DNA from: Deltaproteobacteria bacterium
Lineage (GTDB): Bacteria > Myxococcota_A > Polyangia > JAAYKL01
Direction of reading: 5' to 3'
DNA: 57,177 nucleotides
Assembly (NCBI GenBank): GCA_029565915.1
Contig: JAKQNG010000042.1
Coordinates: forward strand, 1-57,177
The translations under genes were made by a program, and so were the position numbers. Numbering within the stretch: position 1 is the first letter of the stretch; the number at the start of each line of letters is the position of its first letter. Shown in pieces: positions 35,393-43,637 of this stretch. A model generated the notes under the pieces. That model saw only the letters and a list, made by a program, of their open reading frames with translations, made no database searches and had not been told where the DNA came from.

Positions 35393-36559
35393 CTACTGCA
35401 GGATGATCACGTCGTCGGCGCTGCAGGCCACCTGGACCTTGATTTCATCGACGGATTCGCTCTCGAGCTGGCTGCAGGCGGCATCGCAGAACTGGATGAC
35501 TGTGCGGGAGTCGTCGGTCCAGCTCCAGCCCGTGGCGCCGGCGCAATCGTCGTCCCGGGGAACGGGTGCGCCGTCGAACAGCACGTTGACAAGGGACAGG
35601 TCGACGGTTTCCTCGTCAAAGGTGCCGAGCTGGAACTGGCAGGACACCACCACCGTCTCCGCGATGTCGAGGAGTGCGGTTTCCAGTGCGTCCCCGTCGT
35701 CTGCGGGAATGAAATCGGTGTAGGAAGATCCACCCTCGGCGGCGATGGCATTGAGCTGATCCTCGTCCGCGCCGTCGCCGAAACCGATGACGATGGTCCG
35801 GATACCGCGCTCCGAGAGCAGCTGTGCCGTCAGCTCCCCGAGCTGGGTGGCGGATGCCCCGTCGTTCATGTTGAACTCACCGTCGGTGTCGCAGGTGTCC
35901 ATCCCGTCCGAAATGATGACGAGGTAACTCTGGCCGGCGCCGTCCAGAAACACGGGCGCGTAGGCCGGATCCAGGAAATTGGCCATCCCCAGATAGAGGG
36001 GCGTCGCGCCGTCGGGACCGGTGCCGTCCAGCTCCGTGAGGATATCCACGGCGGCGCCGAGGTTCACGTCCAGAACCACGTTGTCGCCGACGGAACACAG
36101 GTCAGCTCCGTTGCTGAACAGGTCGAGTCCGAAAGCGATATCGTTATCAAAACCGTTCACCATCGCCTCGATGGCGTCCGTGGCGAGGGTCCATTTATTG
36201 TCGTCTTCCATGGAAAGCGATTTGTCTTCAAGCAGCATCACCCGGGTGGCGATCCGGGTCAGATCGCTCGTCACCTCGCCGCAGACGTCAAAATCCGTGT
36301 CGCTGTCCGTGTCGCTGTCTGTGTCGCTGTCTGTGTCGCTGTCCGTGTCGCTGTCTGTGTCGCTGTCCGTGTCGCTGTCTGTGTCGCTGTCCGTGTCGCT
36401 GTCCGTGTCCGCGTCCGAATCCGTGTCGGTGTCCGTGTCCGCGTCCGAATCCGTGTCCGCGTCCGTGTCGCCATCCGCACCGTTTCCCGACTGATCGTCG
36501 CTGCAGCCCGGCCACAACAGCAACGCCATCGTCAGCAGAAAGAACCATTTTCCTGTCAT
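35393..36559 (-). CDS. von Willebrand factor A lipoprotein on an Asp/Ser/Thr stalk
   Basis: The lipoprotein signal ends LLLWPGC. Residues ~25-90 are an almost uninterrupted stalk of DTDSD repeats. Residues ~100-290 are a vWA domain with a metal-ion site: DKSLS near 112 (the DxSxS motif), Thr in GATPLYLGM and Asp in IISDGMDTCD. A C-terminal Cys-rich part follows (VQVACSADD at the end). ATG 36559 is preferred over 36589 because AGGAGG lies seven bases upstream. vWA domains bind proteins or polysaccharides through the bound metal. It would display an adhesive domain at a distance from the membrane. Confidence 0.88.
   Translation of the reverse strand: MTGKWFFLLTMALLLWPGCSDDQSGNGADGDTDADTDSDADTDTDTDSDADTDSDTDSDTDSDTDSDTDSDTDSDTDSDTDSDTDSDTDFDVCGEVTSDLTRIATRVMLLEDKSLSMEDDNKWTLATDAIEAMVNGFDNDIAFGLDLFSNGADLCSVGDNVVLDVNLGAAVDILTELDGTGPDGATPLYLGMANFLDPAYAPVFLDGAGQSYLVIISDGMDTCDTDGEFNMNDGASATQLGELTAQLLSERGIRTIVIGFGDGADEDQLNAIAAEGGSSYTDFIPADDGDALETALLDIAETVVVSCQFQLGTFDEETVDLSLVNVLFDGAPVPRDDDCAGATGWSWTDDSRTVIQFCDAACSQLESESVDEIKVQVACSADDVIILQ
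36290..36475 (-). repeat. Tandem 6/12-bp repeats encoding the Asp/Ser/Thr stalk
   Basis: The DNA consists of near-perfect copies of GTGTCGCTGTCC and GTGTCGCTGTCT-like units (plus strand), encoding Thr-Asp-Ser-Asp on the minus strand. Similar repeats recur at 40812-41034, 43736-43938 and 52395-52670 in other lipoproteins. The perfect short units can slip or recombine, so stalk length may vary between cells or strains. Confidence 0.9.
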
Positions 36560-36608
36560 CTCGGACCTCCTGATCTGTTTCGTTATCATTTCGTTCTATT
36601 ATTGCACA

Positions 36609-37235
36609 TCAGTCGGGAACCAGCTCCAGAAATATGTCGCCGGTCCGGATGATGCCGGATCCGGATGATTCGTCTGCGTCAAACGACACGGATCCAACGC
36701 AGTCCCTGCCCGGAAACGGCGGTGTTCCCGGCGAGCCGCCACCTTCGGTGAAGAGCACCGCGTTCACGTGGACCGGATCGCGCAGGTCACCCTGGGGATA
36801 GAATGGAATGGTCATTTCGAAGGCCTCGCCGGGACCCAGACGCGGATCCGGATAACACGCACCCGGTGCAAAGATGCTGTTTTCGTAGTAGGGCGACGGG
36901 GATACGGCGCCGCACAGCTCCCGCGGCATGCCATCGCAGTCCGGTGTGATCCGCACCCGCGTGAGCAGCAGCACCAGCCCTTCCTGCCAGTCGGAATCCG
37001 GCGGAAACTGCCAGTGATGATCGTCCGTTTCCGGTGGTGGATCGCAATCGCTGCCGTTCGCGGTGGTGTTGGTGTCGTCGGTTTCCGCGGGCAGGGTATC
37101 GGTGTCGCTTCCGGTGGTGGAATCGGAGCCCCGGTATTCCTCGATGGCAATGGTGCCGTTCCAGTCGCAGGCGGACAGGACAACCGCCAGTGCGAGGGCC
37201 GGAAGCTCCCGGAGGTCAATCAACGCGGGCTCCAC
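36609..37235 (-). CDS. Lipoprotein of unknown function downstream of the FecR gene (208 aa)
   Basis: A short signal with lipobox (ALALAVVLSAC) is followed by a Thr/Asp-rich linker and a ~145-residue domain with scattered Cys residues and beta-like segments (LVLLLTRVRITPDC, GEAFEMTIPFYPQGD, VHVNAVLFTEGG). The start is a GTG overlapping the FecR gene by 20 bp; a later start is possible because no ribosome binding site is evident. I do not recognise the family. Its position as the last gene of the sigma/FecR run suggests co-expression. Confidence 0.7.
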   Translation of the reverse strand: MEPALIDLRELPALALAVVLSACDWNGTIAIEEYRGSDSTTGSDTDTLPAETDDTNTTANGSDCDPPPETDDHHWQFPPDSDWQEGLVLLLTRVRITPDCDGMPRELCGAVSPSPYYENSIFAPGACYPDPRLGPGEAFEMTIPFYPQGDLRDPVHVNAVLFTEGGGSPGTPPFPGRDCVGSVSFDADESSGSGIIRTGDIFLELVPD

Positions 37236-38658
37236 AGGCCGCCAGTCCGTTGGCCGCGGCCCCGGCTTCCCGGGAGAGTGTCCAGCGATCGATGACGGTG
37301 CGGTAGTATTCCACGGCGGCCGCGCAATTGCCCGCTGCGGAAAGGGCGTCGCCCCGGCGGCGGATCATCTCCGGCGCGAAGGTGCCTTCCTTCTGGCGGC
37401 GCAGATACGTGCGGGTGGTTTCCTCCACCCGGCCGTGCTGTCCGTTTTCTGCATAGATGCGAACCAGACCGATCCACGCCTCGTCGGCGAGCCAGCCATC
37501 CGGATCCGCCTGCAGGTACGCGTTGAAATGGCGCTCCGCCGCCGTCGGATCCCGGAGGGTCGAAAATTCCAGCTGGGCCAGGGCCACCAGGGCGTTGCGG
37601 CCCGCGGTCGTACTGCCGAATTGCGCGATGAGTGCCTCATACGCCGCTTTTGCCTCCCCATACCGCTTCTGTCCCCGCAATTCCCTCGCCGCGCGGGCCA
37701 TCCGATCCGCCGGGGAAACAGACCCATCGGCCGCCTCCGCTGCCTCCGGAAATCGGGGCTGCACCTGTTCCCCGGGCGTCATCGCCGGCAGCAACCCCGC
37801 CAATCGGGCATCCGTCCGCAGATCCGCCTTCTGCGCCATCACCGGGGAGGACGCGGCAAAGGTGAATTCCTGCCGATCGTGCAGCATCCAGCCCGCCGGG
37901 TTCAGGTCGCGGTCAACGACTTTGACCACGCCTTCCAGCACACGCACCCGATCCGGCGTGTCCGGCGTGGATTCCACCGAGAACACGGTGCCGTGAACCT
38001 CCGCGGTGAGGTGTCTGCCCATGACCGTGAACGTCCGGGACCGATCAGTGCCGTCCACCCGGGCCACGATTTTTCCATGCAGCAGTCGCAGCACCACCCG
38101 GGACGGGGTGAGGACATCGATGTGCATCCGCGTGCCCGGAATGCCGACGATGCGATCCCCCGCGGGCAGCGTGAGGGGCACGCCCTTTTCGTCGAAGACG
38201 ATTTCCGCAGCGGTGGACACTTCCGGAATCGACGCGCTCTTCACAGTGGGAGTGGAGGCATCGTCACGGCCGTCTCTTTCTGCTGCGACAGCCGGGACCG
38301 GGCGCGGCCGTGCCATTTGCGAATCACTGGGCCACATCGCGAACAGAGCGGCGCCCACCAGCAGCGCCGCCGCCGCAGCAACCACCCACCGGATGGAAAA
38401 TTCCCGCTTCAGGGATCGTCCGGGCAGTCGGCCTTCCATGGCCGCATGAATGATCCGTCGATCTTCCAGGGCCGAAGCGGGTGCCGGTTCCAGCCGCAAC
38501 GCCACCGCCGTCATCCGGGAGACGACTTCTTCGAACGCCCGGCATTCGCCGCAGGATTCCAGGTGAAGGTGCACCTCCTCCTTTTCGTGTTCGAGCAGGT
38601 ATTTCGCGCCGGGATCCGAGAGCCGGTCCCTCACCCATCCGCAGCGTCCCGATGTCAT
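37216..38658 (-). CDS. zf-HC2 anti-sigma / FecR / tetratricopeptide fusion protein
   Basis: This 480-residue protein starts with a zinc anti-sigma motif (HLHLESCGECRAFEE near residues 27-41). A transmembrane helix near 85-105 (VVAAAAALLVGAALFAM) follows, then a FecR-like periplasmic domain (residues ~150-290, with GDRIVGIPGTRMHIDV and GRHLTAEVHGTVFSV) and C-terminal tetratricopeptide-like repeats. It overlaps the sigma gene stop as ATGA. The likely role is to hold the neighbouring sigma factor until an outside signal reaches the periplasmic part. Confidence 0.88.
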   Translation of the reverse strand: MTSGRCGWVRDRLSDPGAKYLLEHEKEEVHLHLESCGECRAFEEVVSRMTAVALRLEPAPASALEDRRIIHAAMEGRLPGRSLKREFSIRWVVAAAAALLVGAALFAMWPSDSQMARPRPVPAVAAERDGRDDASTPTVKSASIPEVSTAAEIVFDEKGVPLTLPAGDRIVGIPGTRMHIDVLTPSRVVLRLLHGKIVARVDGTDRSRTFTVMGRHLTAEVHGTVFSVESTPDTPDRVRVLEGVVKVVDRDLNPAGWMLHDRQEFTFAASSPVMAQKADLRTDARLAGLLPAMTPGEQVQPRFPEAAEAADGSVSPADRMARAARELRGQKRYGEAKAAYEALIAQFGSTTAGRNALVALAQLEFSTLRDPTAAERHFNAYLQADPDGWLADEAWIGLVRIYAENGQHGRVEETTRTYLRRQKEGTFAPEMIRRRGDALSAAGNCAAAVEYYRTVIDRWTLSREAGAAANGLAACGARVD

Positions 38659-39290
38659 GGCATCACCTCCGCCAGCAGGTCGACGTAGGCGGGATCCCTG
38701 CGCAGGCGCTCGAACAACTCCCGGCGGCCGTGCTGGGTGCGCTTCTTGGCGGCCTCCACGCTGCAACCCATCAGGTCCGCGATCTCCGAATCCACATAGC
38801 CGAAGCAGAGGGACAGCACCGCGGCCATCCGCTTCTTTTCACCGATGCCCGACAGGTGCCGGTGCAGGCGGAAAAACAGCTCCCGGTGGATGATGGCCCC
38901 TTCCTCCATCGGCCGGGTGTGGGCTTCCACGATTTCCTGTTCCGCGGGGATGAACAGGGATGCGAAACGGCTGCGTCGCCGACCGTGGGAGCGGATGACG
39001 TTCCAGACCACCGTGTCCATCCAGGCGCGGAATCCGGCAGCGCTGCGGAGCTGGGACAGGTCCCGGAACACCGTCACCATGGCGATCTGGACCACATCGT
39101 CCATGTCGTCCTTCGGGCCGTAGCCGATGCCCACGATGCGGCGCACCCGGGGCAGGCAGGCAGCGGCCAGTTGCTCCCGGGCCGCGCGATCCCCTTCTGC
39201 GGCCCGCTCGATGAGGGGCGTGTCGAACAGGCTTTTCTGAGAGCCCGACGGCTCGCGGGCGGTCCGACTCTGGTGGATGGTTGCAGTCAT
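38655..39290 (-). CDS. ECF-type RNA polymerase sigma factor
   Basis: This protein of ~211 residues has region 2 (ACLPRVRRIVGIGYGPKDDMDDVVQIAMVTVF, with the DD.VQ signature) and region 4 (GYVDSEIADLMGCSVEAAKK, helix-turn-helix). Together these mark a sigma-70 extracytoplasmic-function factor that reprogrammes transcription. ATG 39290 directly follows AAGAGGA; a TTG at 39302 is also possible. Its neighbour is a membrane anti-sigma with a FecR domain, transcribed together by overlap. Confidence 0.9.
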   Translation of the reverse strand: MTATIHQSRTAREPSGSQKSLFDTPLIERAAEGDRAAREQLAAACLPRVRRIVGIGYGPKDDMDDVVQIAMVTVFRDLSQLRSAAGFRAWMDTVVWNVIRSHGRRRSRFASLFIPAEQEIVEAHTRPMEEGAIIHRELFFRLHRHLSGIGEKKRMAAVLSLCFGYVDSEIADLMGCSVEAAKKRTQHGRRELFERLRRDPAYVDLLAEVMP

Positions 39291-39320
39291 TCCTCTTTTC
39301 AAAGGGCAGCCTGCCGCCCT

Positions 39321-40358
39321 TCAACGGGAAAAGGTTTTTTCCGACATCCAGACTATCACACCCAGGAAAAACCGTCCCTGAACAGGCGGATAGTCAAATA
39401 CCGTGCGCCCGGCTCCGTCCAGGTAGCGGTTGGAGGCCTGGTACAGGTCCACGCCGGCCCGGGCCACCAGCTCCAGCCGGGGGATCAGCACCAGTCCCAC
39501 CGCGGCCGCCAGACCCGCCGCCGCGTAAACCCGGCGGGTTTCGTGGGACCTTTCCGCATCGGGCACGCCGGTCACATCCAGGGTGCCCGAGAGCTCCAGG
39601 CCGGGTCGCCAGCGTCCGGCGGAAAGCTGGCCGGTCACGCCGACGGAAACGGGCAGGCGCCGCAGGCGGAAGCCGTCCGTGCGGGCGGTCTGCAGCAGGG
39701 CGACACCGGCATTGAACCGCAGGAACCGCCCCACCTCCAGATCGAACTCCAGACGACCGCCGGAGAGGAAGGGATGGCGGGTGGACATGGCCATCGGCGC
39801 GTAGCCCGCACCGGCACCGAACCGGATACGGCTCGTCCGGCGGTCCGCGGTCACGGGTACCGGTCCGGGGGCTGCCGGAGCAGACGGGCCGGGCGCCGCC
39901 GTGGCGGTTCCGACGGCGGTGGCATCCGGGGAAGGGTCCTCCGGGGGAAACACCATGGTGCGGATCATGGAGGCCACTGCGTCGCAGGTGAGCTCCCAGC
40001 TCTTTTCGCCGGTCGGCAGGGCCCGGGAAAAAAAATTTCGCGACTGTTCGTCGCCCGCATAGACAAACACCGTATCGCCAGCCATCCACACCAGCGCGTC
40101 GGCGCCGGTTCTTCTGGCGACCACCGCGCCGAAGGCCGCCGGGTTGTCCGCCGCCGTCGCGTCGCTTTCGTCGACGGGTGCCAGCCGAACCGTGGCCCCC
40201 ATGTCGCTCACCTGGGCAGACAGGGCGTTCTGCAGCACCCGGGTCCTTTCGAACTCCGCCGCCGTTGTGGCGATGACCAGGTCGGTCGGGCCTGCGAACA
40301 CCGCGGGTGAAACCAGCGCGAGCACCAGCAGGAGGATCGGTGGGGCACGGTGGGTCAT
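39321..40358 (-). CDS. Secreted protein with putative outer-membrane beta-barrel (345 aa)
   Basis: A Sec signal peptide (LLLVLALVSPAVFAG) is followed by an alpha/beta region (residues ~22-125) and a Pro/Ala-rich linker. The C-terminal ~180 residues have alternating strands ending in aromatic residues (RIRFGAGAGYAPMAM, RLEFDLEVGRFLRFNAGVAL, VQGRFFLGVIVWM), as in small outer-membrane barrels. It lies 30 bp upstream of the sigma gene in the same run, so it could sense or deliver the outer signal. The family is not recognised. Confidence 0.72.
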   Translation of the reverse strand: MTHRAPPILLLVLALVSPAVFAGPTDLVIATTAAEFERTRVLQNALSAQVSDMGATVRLAPVDESDATAADNPAAFGAVVARRTGADALVWMAGDTVFVYAGDEQSRNFFSRALPTGEKSWELTCDAVASMIRTMVFPPEDPSPDATAVGTATAAPGPSAPAAPGPVPVTADRRTSRIRFGAGAGYAPMAMSTRHPFLSGGRLEFDLEVGRFLRFNAGVALLQTARTDGFRLRRLPVSVGVTGQLSAGRWRPGLELSGTLDVTGVPDAERSHETRRVYAAAGLAAAVGLVLIPRLELVARAGVDLYQASNRYLDGAGRTVFDYPPVQGRFFLGVIVWMSEKTFSR

Positions 40359-40403
40359 GGGGCGAAGTGTAGGCCGAAGGAAAAAACGGGGAAGACAGAT
40401 TTT

Positions 40404-41111
40404 CTACTTCGCCGCCTGATCGCAGCAGACCTGGCCGCCGGTCTCGCAGGTCTGCTCGTTGTGGCGGACATCGCCATCGCCCTCGTCGCAGTCGCCCCAG
40501 GGCACGCAATCGTATTCGCAGGCAACCGGTTCTTCCGTGTCACCGTCGGTCTCACAGCAGAGCTGGTTCTGCTCCTCACAGTCCTGCTCCATGTGGACAA
40601 CGTCGCCGTCCATGGGGCTGCACTGGTTCCAGCCCACGCAGTCATATTCGCAGGGCACGTCGTCCGTGGTGTCCGTATCCTCCCACGGATTGTAGACATC
40701 GCAGCAGATGTCGCCTTCCTGTTCGCAGGTCATGTTCGGGTATTCGACACTGCCGCCGCCGCACCACGGAATGCACTCGAATTCGCAGGGACCTTCCGCG
40801 GCCGTGTCCAGGGGCTCCGTGTCGGTGTCGGAATCCGTGTCGGTGTCGGAATCCGCGTCGCTGTCGGAATCCGTGTCGCTGTCGGAATCCGTGTCGGTGT
40901 CGGAATCCGCGTCGCTGTCGGAATCCGCGTCACTGTCGGAATCCGCGTCGCTGTCCGCGTCGCTGTCCGCGTCACTGTCCCCATCGGTGTCGGAATCCGT
41001 GTCGCTGTCGGAATCCGCGTCGCTGTCCGCGTCGTCGCCGCAGCTCACCAGGGTTACGGGGGCTGCGCTCAGCAGCAGGGCCAGAAAGGAAAGCCAGATT
41101 GATTTTTTCAT
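40404..41111 (-). CDS. Lipoprotein with Asp/Ser stalk and three Cys-rich repeats (235 aa)
   Basis: The signal peptide has a lipobox near residue 24 (VTLVSC). A stalk of Asp/Ser/Thr repeats (residues ~26-98) is followed by three ~40-residue units. Each has the pattern C-x3-C-x2-W...C...C-x5-8-CC ([10 protein letters not shown] ... [16 protein letters not shown] ... [16 protein letters not shown] ... QVCCD). The units are clear tandem repeats, probably disulphide-stabilised binding modules. I know no named family for them. It is the first gene of the minus-strand lipoprotein run. Confidence 0.82.
   Translation of the reverse strand: MKKSIWLSFLALLLSAAPVTLVSCGDDADSDADSDSDTDSDTDGDSDADSDADSDADSDSDADSDSDADSDTDTDSDSDTDSDSDADSDTDTDSDTDTEPLDTAAEGPCEFECIPWCGGGSVEYPNMTCEQEGDICCDVYNPWEDTDTTDDVPCEYDCVGWNQCSPMDGDVVHMEQDCEEQNQLCCETDGDTEEPVACEYDCVPWGDCDEGDGDVRHNEQTCETGGQVCCDQAAK
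40812..41034 (-). repeat. Tandem repeats encoding an Asp/Ser/Thr stalk
   Basis: The stretch is built from units like GTGTCGCTGTCGGAATCC and GCGTCGCTGTCGGAATCC on the plus strand. It is related to, but longer in period than, the repeat at 36290-36475. It lies wholly inside the lipoprotein gene and is not a CRISPR array. Confidence 0.9.
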
Positions 41112-41259
41112 GTGTTACCTCTTTTTTTGACAGGCCGTCAGGCCGGTTAATCAGGTGATCGAAACGGGGTCTCCGCGTTTCGAAGGGCGATGCCGGGGAC
41201 AGGGGAGGGAAAAATATTTTTTCATTCCCCTTACCCGTTCAACCGACGCCGTGGGGGCC
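41112..41259. promoter_or_regulatory. Divergent intergenic region with a hairpin
   Basis: This 148-bp region separates the Cys-repeat lipoprotein (minus) from the FGE-like gene (plus). An imperfect AT-rich hairpin spans 41202-41230 (GGGGAGGGAAAAA against TTTTTCATTCCCC). It could be a leader structure of the plus-strand transcript. Promoter boxes are not clear. Confidence 0.35.
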
Positions 41260-42111
41260 ATGCGCAAGAAATTCACACAATTGTTACCACTGGTGCTGTT
41301 CCCGTTTCTCTGGGGATGCCCGGAACCCGCAGCCGATACAAACGACACGGCGTCCGATCCGACCGATTCGATGGAACCGTCTGACACGGATGACACTTCT
41401 TTCGCAGCATCCGACTGCCCCGGCAGCGTTGCCTGGTTCCGTGACAACGCGGAAGGCATCTCAAAGGAAACGGGACTGCTGCTTCCCAATGCATTCGGCC
41501 TGTACGATATGCTCGGCAATACCATCGAGTGGACCGCCGACTGCTGGCACGACACTTACAACGGCGCGCCTGTCGACGGTTCCGTATGGACGGACGGCGA
41601 TGTCTGCGACTACTACGTCATCCGCGGCGGATGCTTCGGCGGACCCGCTTCCATGTTGCGGGTCTCCCGTCGGGAGGCGGCTACCCCGACCCAGTACGGG
41701 AGCTGCGCCACAGGCGTGCGCTGTGCCAGGGACGCAGATGCGCCCGAAGATACGGATGCGGCCGCACAGCTCACAAACCTTATCTGGGTGGCCATTCCGC
41801 CCGGAACCTTTGACATGGGCTGTACGCAGGAAGATTCGGACGCCTGCATGGATAACGAATTTCCCGTTCGCGAGGTTTCCGTTGCGGCATTCTTCATGAC
41901 GGCAACAGAAGTCACCGCCATCGACTACTTCACCATCACGGGCAACACGCCCAACACGGAGCAGTCGTGCCCCTCCTGCGCGGCCAATCACATCACCATG
42001 ACCGATGCCATGGCCTTCTGCGAGGCCGTCGGCGGACGGCTGCCGACGGAAGCCGAATGGGAATACGCGGCCCGGGCCGGAACCACCGGCGCCTTCTACT
42101 GCGAAGAATAG
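41260..42111 (+). CDS. Lipoprotein with a circularly permuted formylglycine-generating-enzyme-like domain (283 aa)
   Basis: A lipoprotein signal (LLPLVLFPFLWGC) and short acidic linker precede the domain. Residues ~50-156 match the C-terminal half of an FGE-sulfatase domain (AWFRDNAEG, LPNAFGLYDMLGN, VIRGGCFGGP, GVRCARD). Residues ~173-283 match the N-terminal half (WVAIPPGTFDMGC, FFMTATEVTAIDYF, GRLPTEAEWEYAARAG). The normal order is the reverse, so the domain appears permuted, with new ends in the loop after EWEYAARAG. The paired active-site Cys of true FGE is not seen, so it may bind rather than catalyse. It ends 7 bp before CotH. Confidence 0.75.
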   Translation: MRKKFTQLLPLVLFPFLWGCPEPAADTNDTASDPTDSMEPSDTDDTSFAASDCPGSVAWFRDNAEGISKETGLLLPNAFGLYDMLGNTIEWTADCWHDTYNGAPVDGSVWTDGDVCDYYVIRGGCFGGPASMLRVSRREAATPTQYGSCATGVRCARDADAPEDTDAAAQLTNLIWVAIPPGTFDMGCTQEDSDACMDNEFPVREVSVAAFFMTATEVTAIDYFTITGNTPNTEQSCPSCAANHITMTDAMAFCEAVGGRLPTEAEWEYAARAGTTGAFYCEE

Positions 42112-42118
42112 ACAGCCC

Positions 42119-43594
42119 ATGAACCGGATTTGTCTTATGGCGGCCATCGTCCTTCTCTGCGCGGCGTGCGAACAGGCAGTGTCCTTTTCCTGCGAAGACG
42201 ACGATGCCGATCAGCGCAGACCCTCCTTCTGGACCCGTCCGTCCCACTGTCCCGGAGAACCGGCCGACTACACGCGCGTCTTCGACGATACAACGGTGCG
42301 GCAAGTCGACATCACCATTGCCACCGCGGACTACGACGCGATGATTGCCGATCTGGACGAACTGGTTTTCGGCGACAGTCGACCGGCCGATGCGGATGCC
42401 CTCGCAGATCCCATCACCGTTCCTGTCACCGTATCGTCGGAGGGCTTCACGTGGACACAGGTGGGCATGCGCTGGAAAGGCCACTCGTCCCTCCTCGGTG
42501 CCTGGCAGATACCCATCCGGAAACTCTCCTTCCGCCTGACGTTCGACGAATACGAAGACGCCGTTTCCGAAACTGCAGACCAGCGGTTCTTCGGCTTCCG
42601 CCACCTCAACTTTTCAAACAACTACAACGATCCGTCGTTTATCCGCGAAGCAGTTGCCGGGGAGATCTTCCGCGCCGCCGGCGTTCCCGCGGCCCGCGCC
42701 GCGTTTGCCGCCGTATTCATCGATACGGGGGATGGCCCGGTATATCACGGCCTGTACACGATGGTGGAAGACCCTTCCGACGAACTCATCGAAACGCAGT
42801 TCGTCGACATGGACACGGATGGCAACCTGTACAAGCCATGGAGCGATGCGGCCCGCTGGCAGAATCCCGGAGAAGAAGAATCGGAGGACACGGACGGGTG
42901 GGGTGCTGACATCGAACAGTATTTTGAAAAGAAAACCAACGAGACCATCGGTGACTGGGACGACGTGAAGGAAGCCGTCGCCCGCCTTCATGAGGACACC
43001 GGTGACGCCGCTGCCTGGCGCGCCAGGCTCGAAGAGGTGTTCGACGTTCAGTCGTTCATCGACACCCTCGCGGTCAGCCGGGCCATCATGAACTGGGACA
43101 GCTACGGCTGCATGCACCACAATTACTACCTGTACGCGGACCCGGCGGACGGCGGGCGGCTGGTGTGGTTTCCCTGGGATCTGGGAGAAACCATGCTCGA
43201 TCGGCAGGACGGAACCTGTGTCGATCTGCACGACATTCTGTTTGACGGCATCCTGATGGACCAGGAGGACGGCATCGACACACACTGGCCCCTCATTTCG
43301 AAGATCCTTGGCGACGACGTGTATATGGCCGACTACCGGACCGCCCTGCGGCGGGTGCTGGATGGGGCCTTCACAACCAGCGCCGTGCACGATCGGATGG
43401 AGCGGTATCACGATCTGGTTGCACCCTGGATTGTCGGGCCCGACGCACAGGAAACCTACCCGTACACCACCTGTCCTTCGCCCTACGACTGCGAATCGTT
43501 CCGCACCTCCCTCGATACCGGAGAGAACGCGCTCAAACCCCATGTCACCGCGCAGATCGCCGCGGTGAATGAGGCGCTGGAAGATGATGAATAG
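42119..43594 (+). CDS. CotH-type surface protein kinase, lipoprotein
   Basis: The 491-residue protein begins with a lipoprotein signal (MAAIVLLCAAC). It carries the CotH kinase fold: VGMRWKGHSS near residue 117, RHLNFSNNYNDPSFIREAV near 161, GLYTMVEDPSDE near 210, HNYYLYADP near 337 and the metal-binding FPWDLGETM near 351. CotH proteins are secreted atypical kinases that phosphorylate coat or surface proteins. The upstream FGE-like gene is 7 bp away, so they are very likely one operon. Two Cys-containing loops near the C-terminus are lineage-specific. The target is unknown. Confidence 0.9.
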   Translation: MNRICLMAAIVLLCAACEQAVSFSCEDDDADQRRPSFWTRPSHCPGEPADYTRVFDDTTVRQVDITIATADYDAMIADLDELVFGDSRPADADALADPITVPVTVSSEGFTWTQVGMRWKGHSSLLGAWQIPIRKLSFRLTFDEYEDAVSETADQRFFGFRHLNFSNNYNDPSFIREAVAGEIFRAAGVPAARAAFAAVFIDTGDGPVYHGLYTMVEDPSDELIETQFVDMDTDGNLYKPWSDAARWQNPGEEESEDTDGWGADIEQYFEKKTNETIGDWDDVKEAVARLHEDTGDAAAWRARLEEVFDVQSFIDTLAVSRAIMNWDSYGCMHHNYYLYADPADGGRLVWFPWDLGETMLDRQDGTCVDLHDILFDGILMDQEDGIDTHWPLISKILGDDVYMADYRTALRRVLDGAFTTSAVHDRMERYHDLVAPWIVGPDAQETYPYTTCPSPYDCESFRTSLDTGENALKPHVTAQIAAVNEALEDDE

Positions 43595-43637
43595 AAATGA
43601 CGAGAACAGATAACCTTTTGAAAGGAACGGAGGCTCG

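Noticed and set aside
36290-36475. Possible CRISPR array
   Set aside because: The units are 6-18 bp with no unique spacers, and they lie in frame within a gene encoding a Thr-Asp-Ser-Asp stalk.
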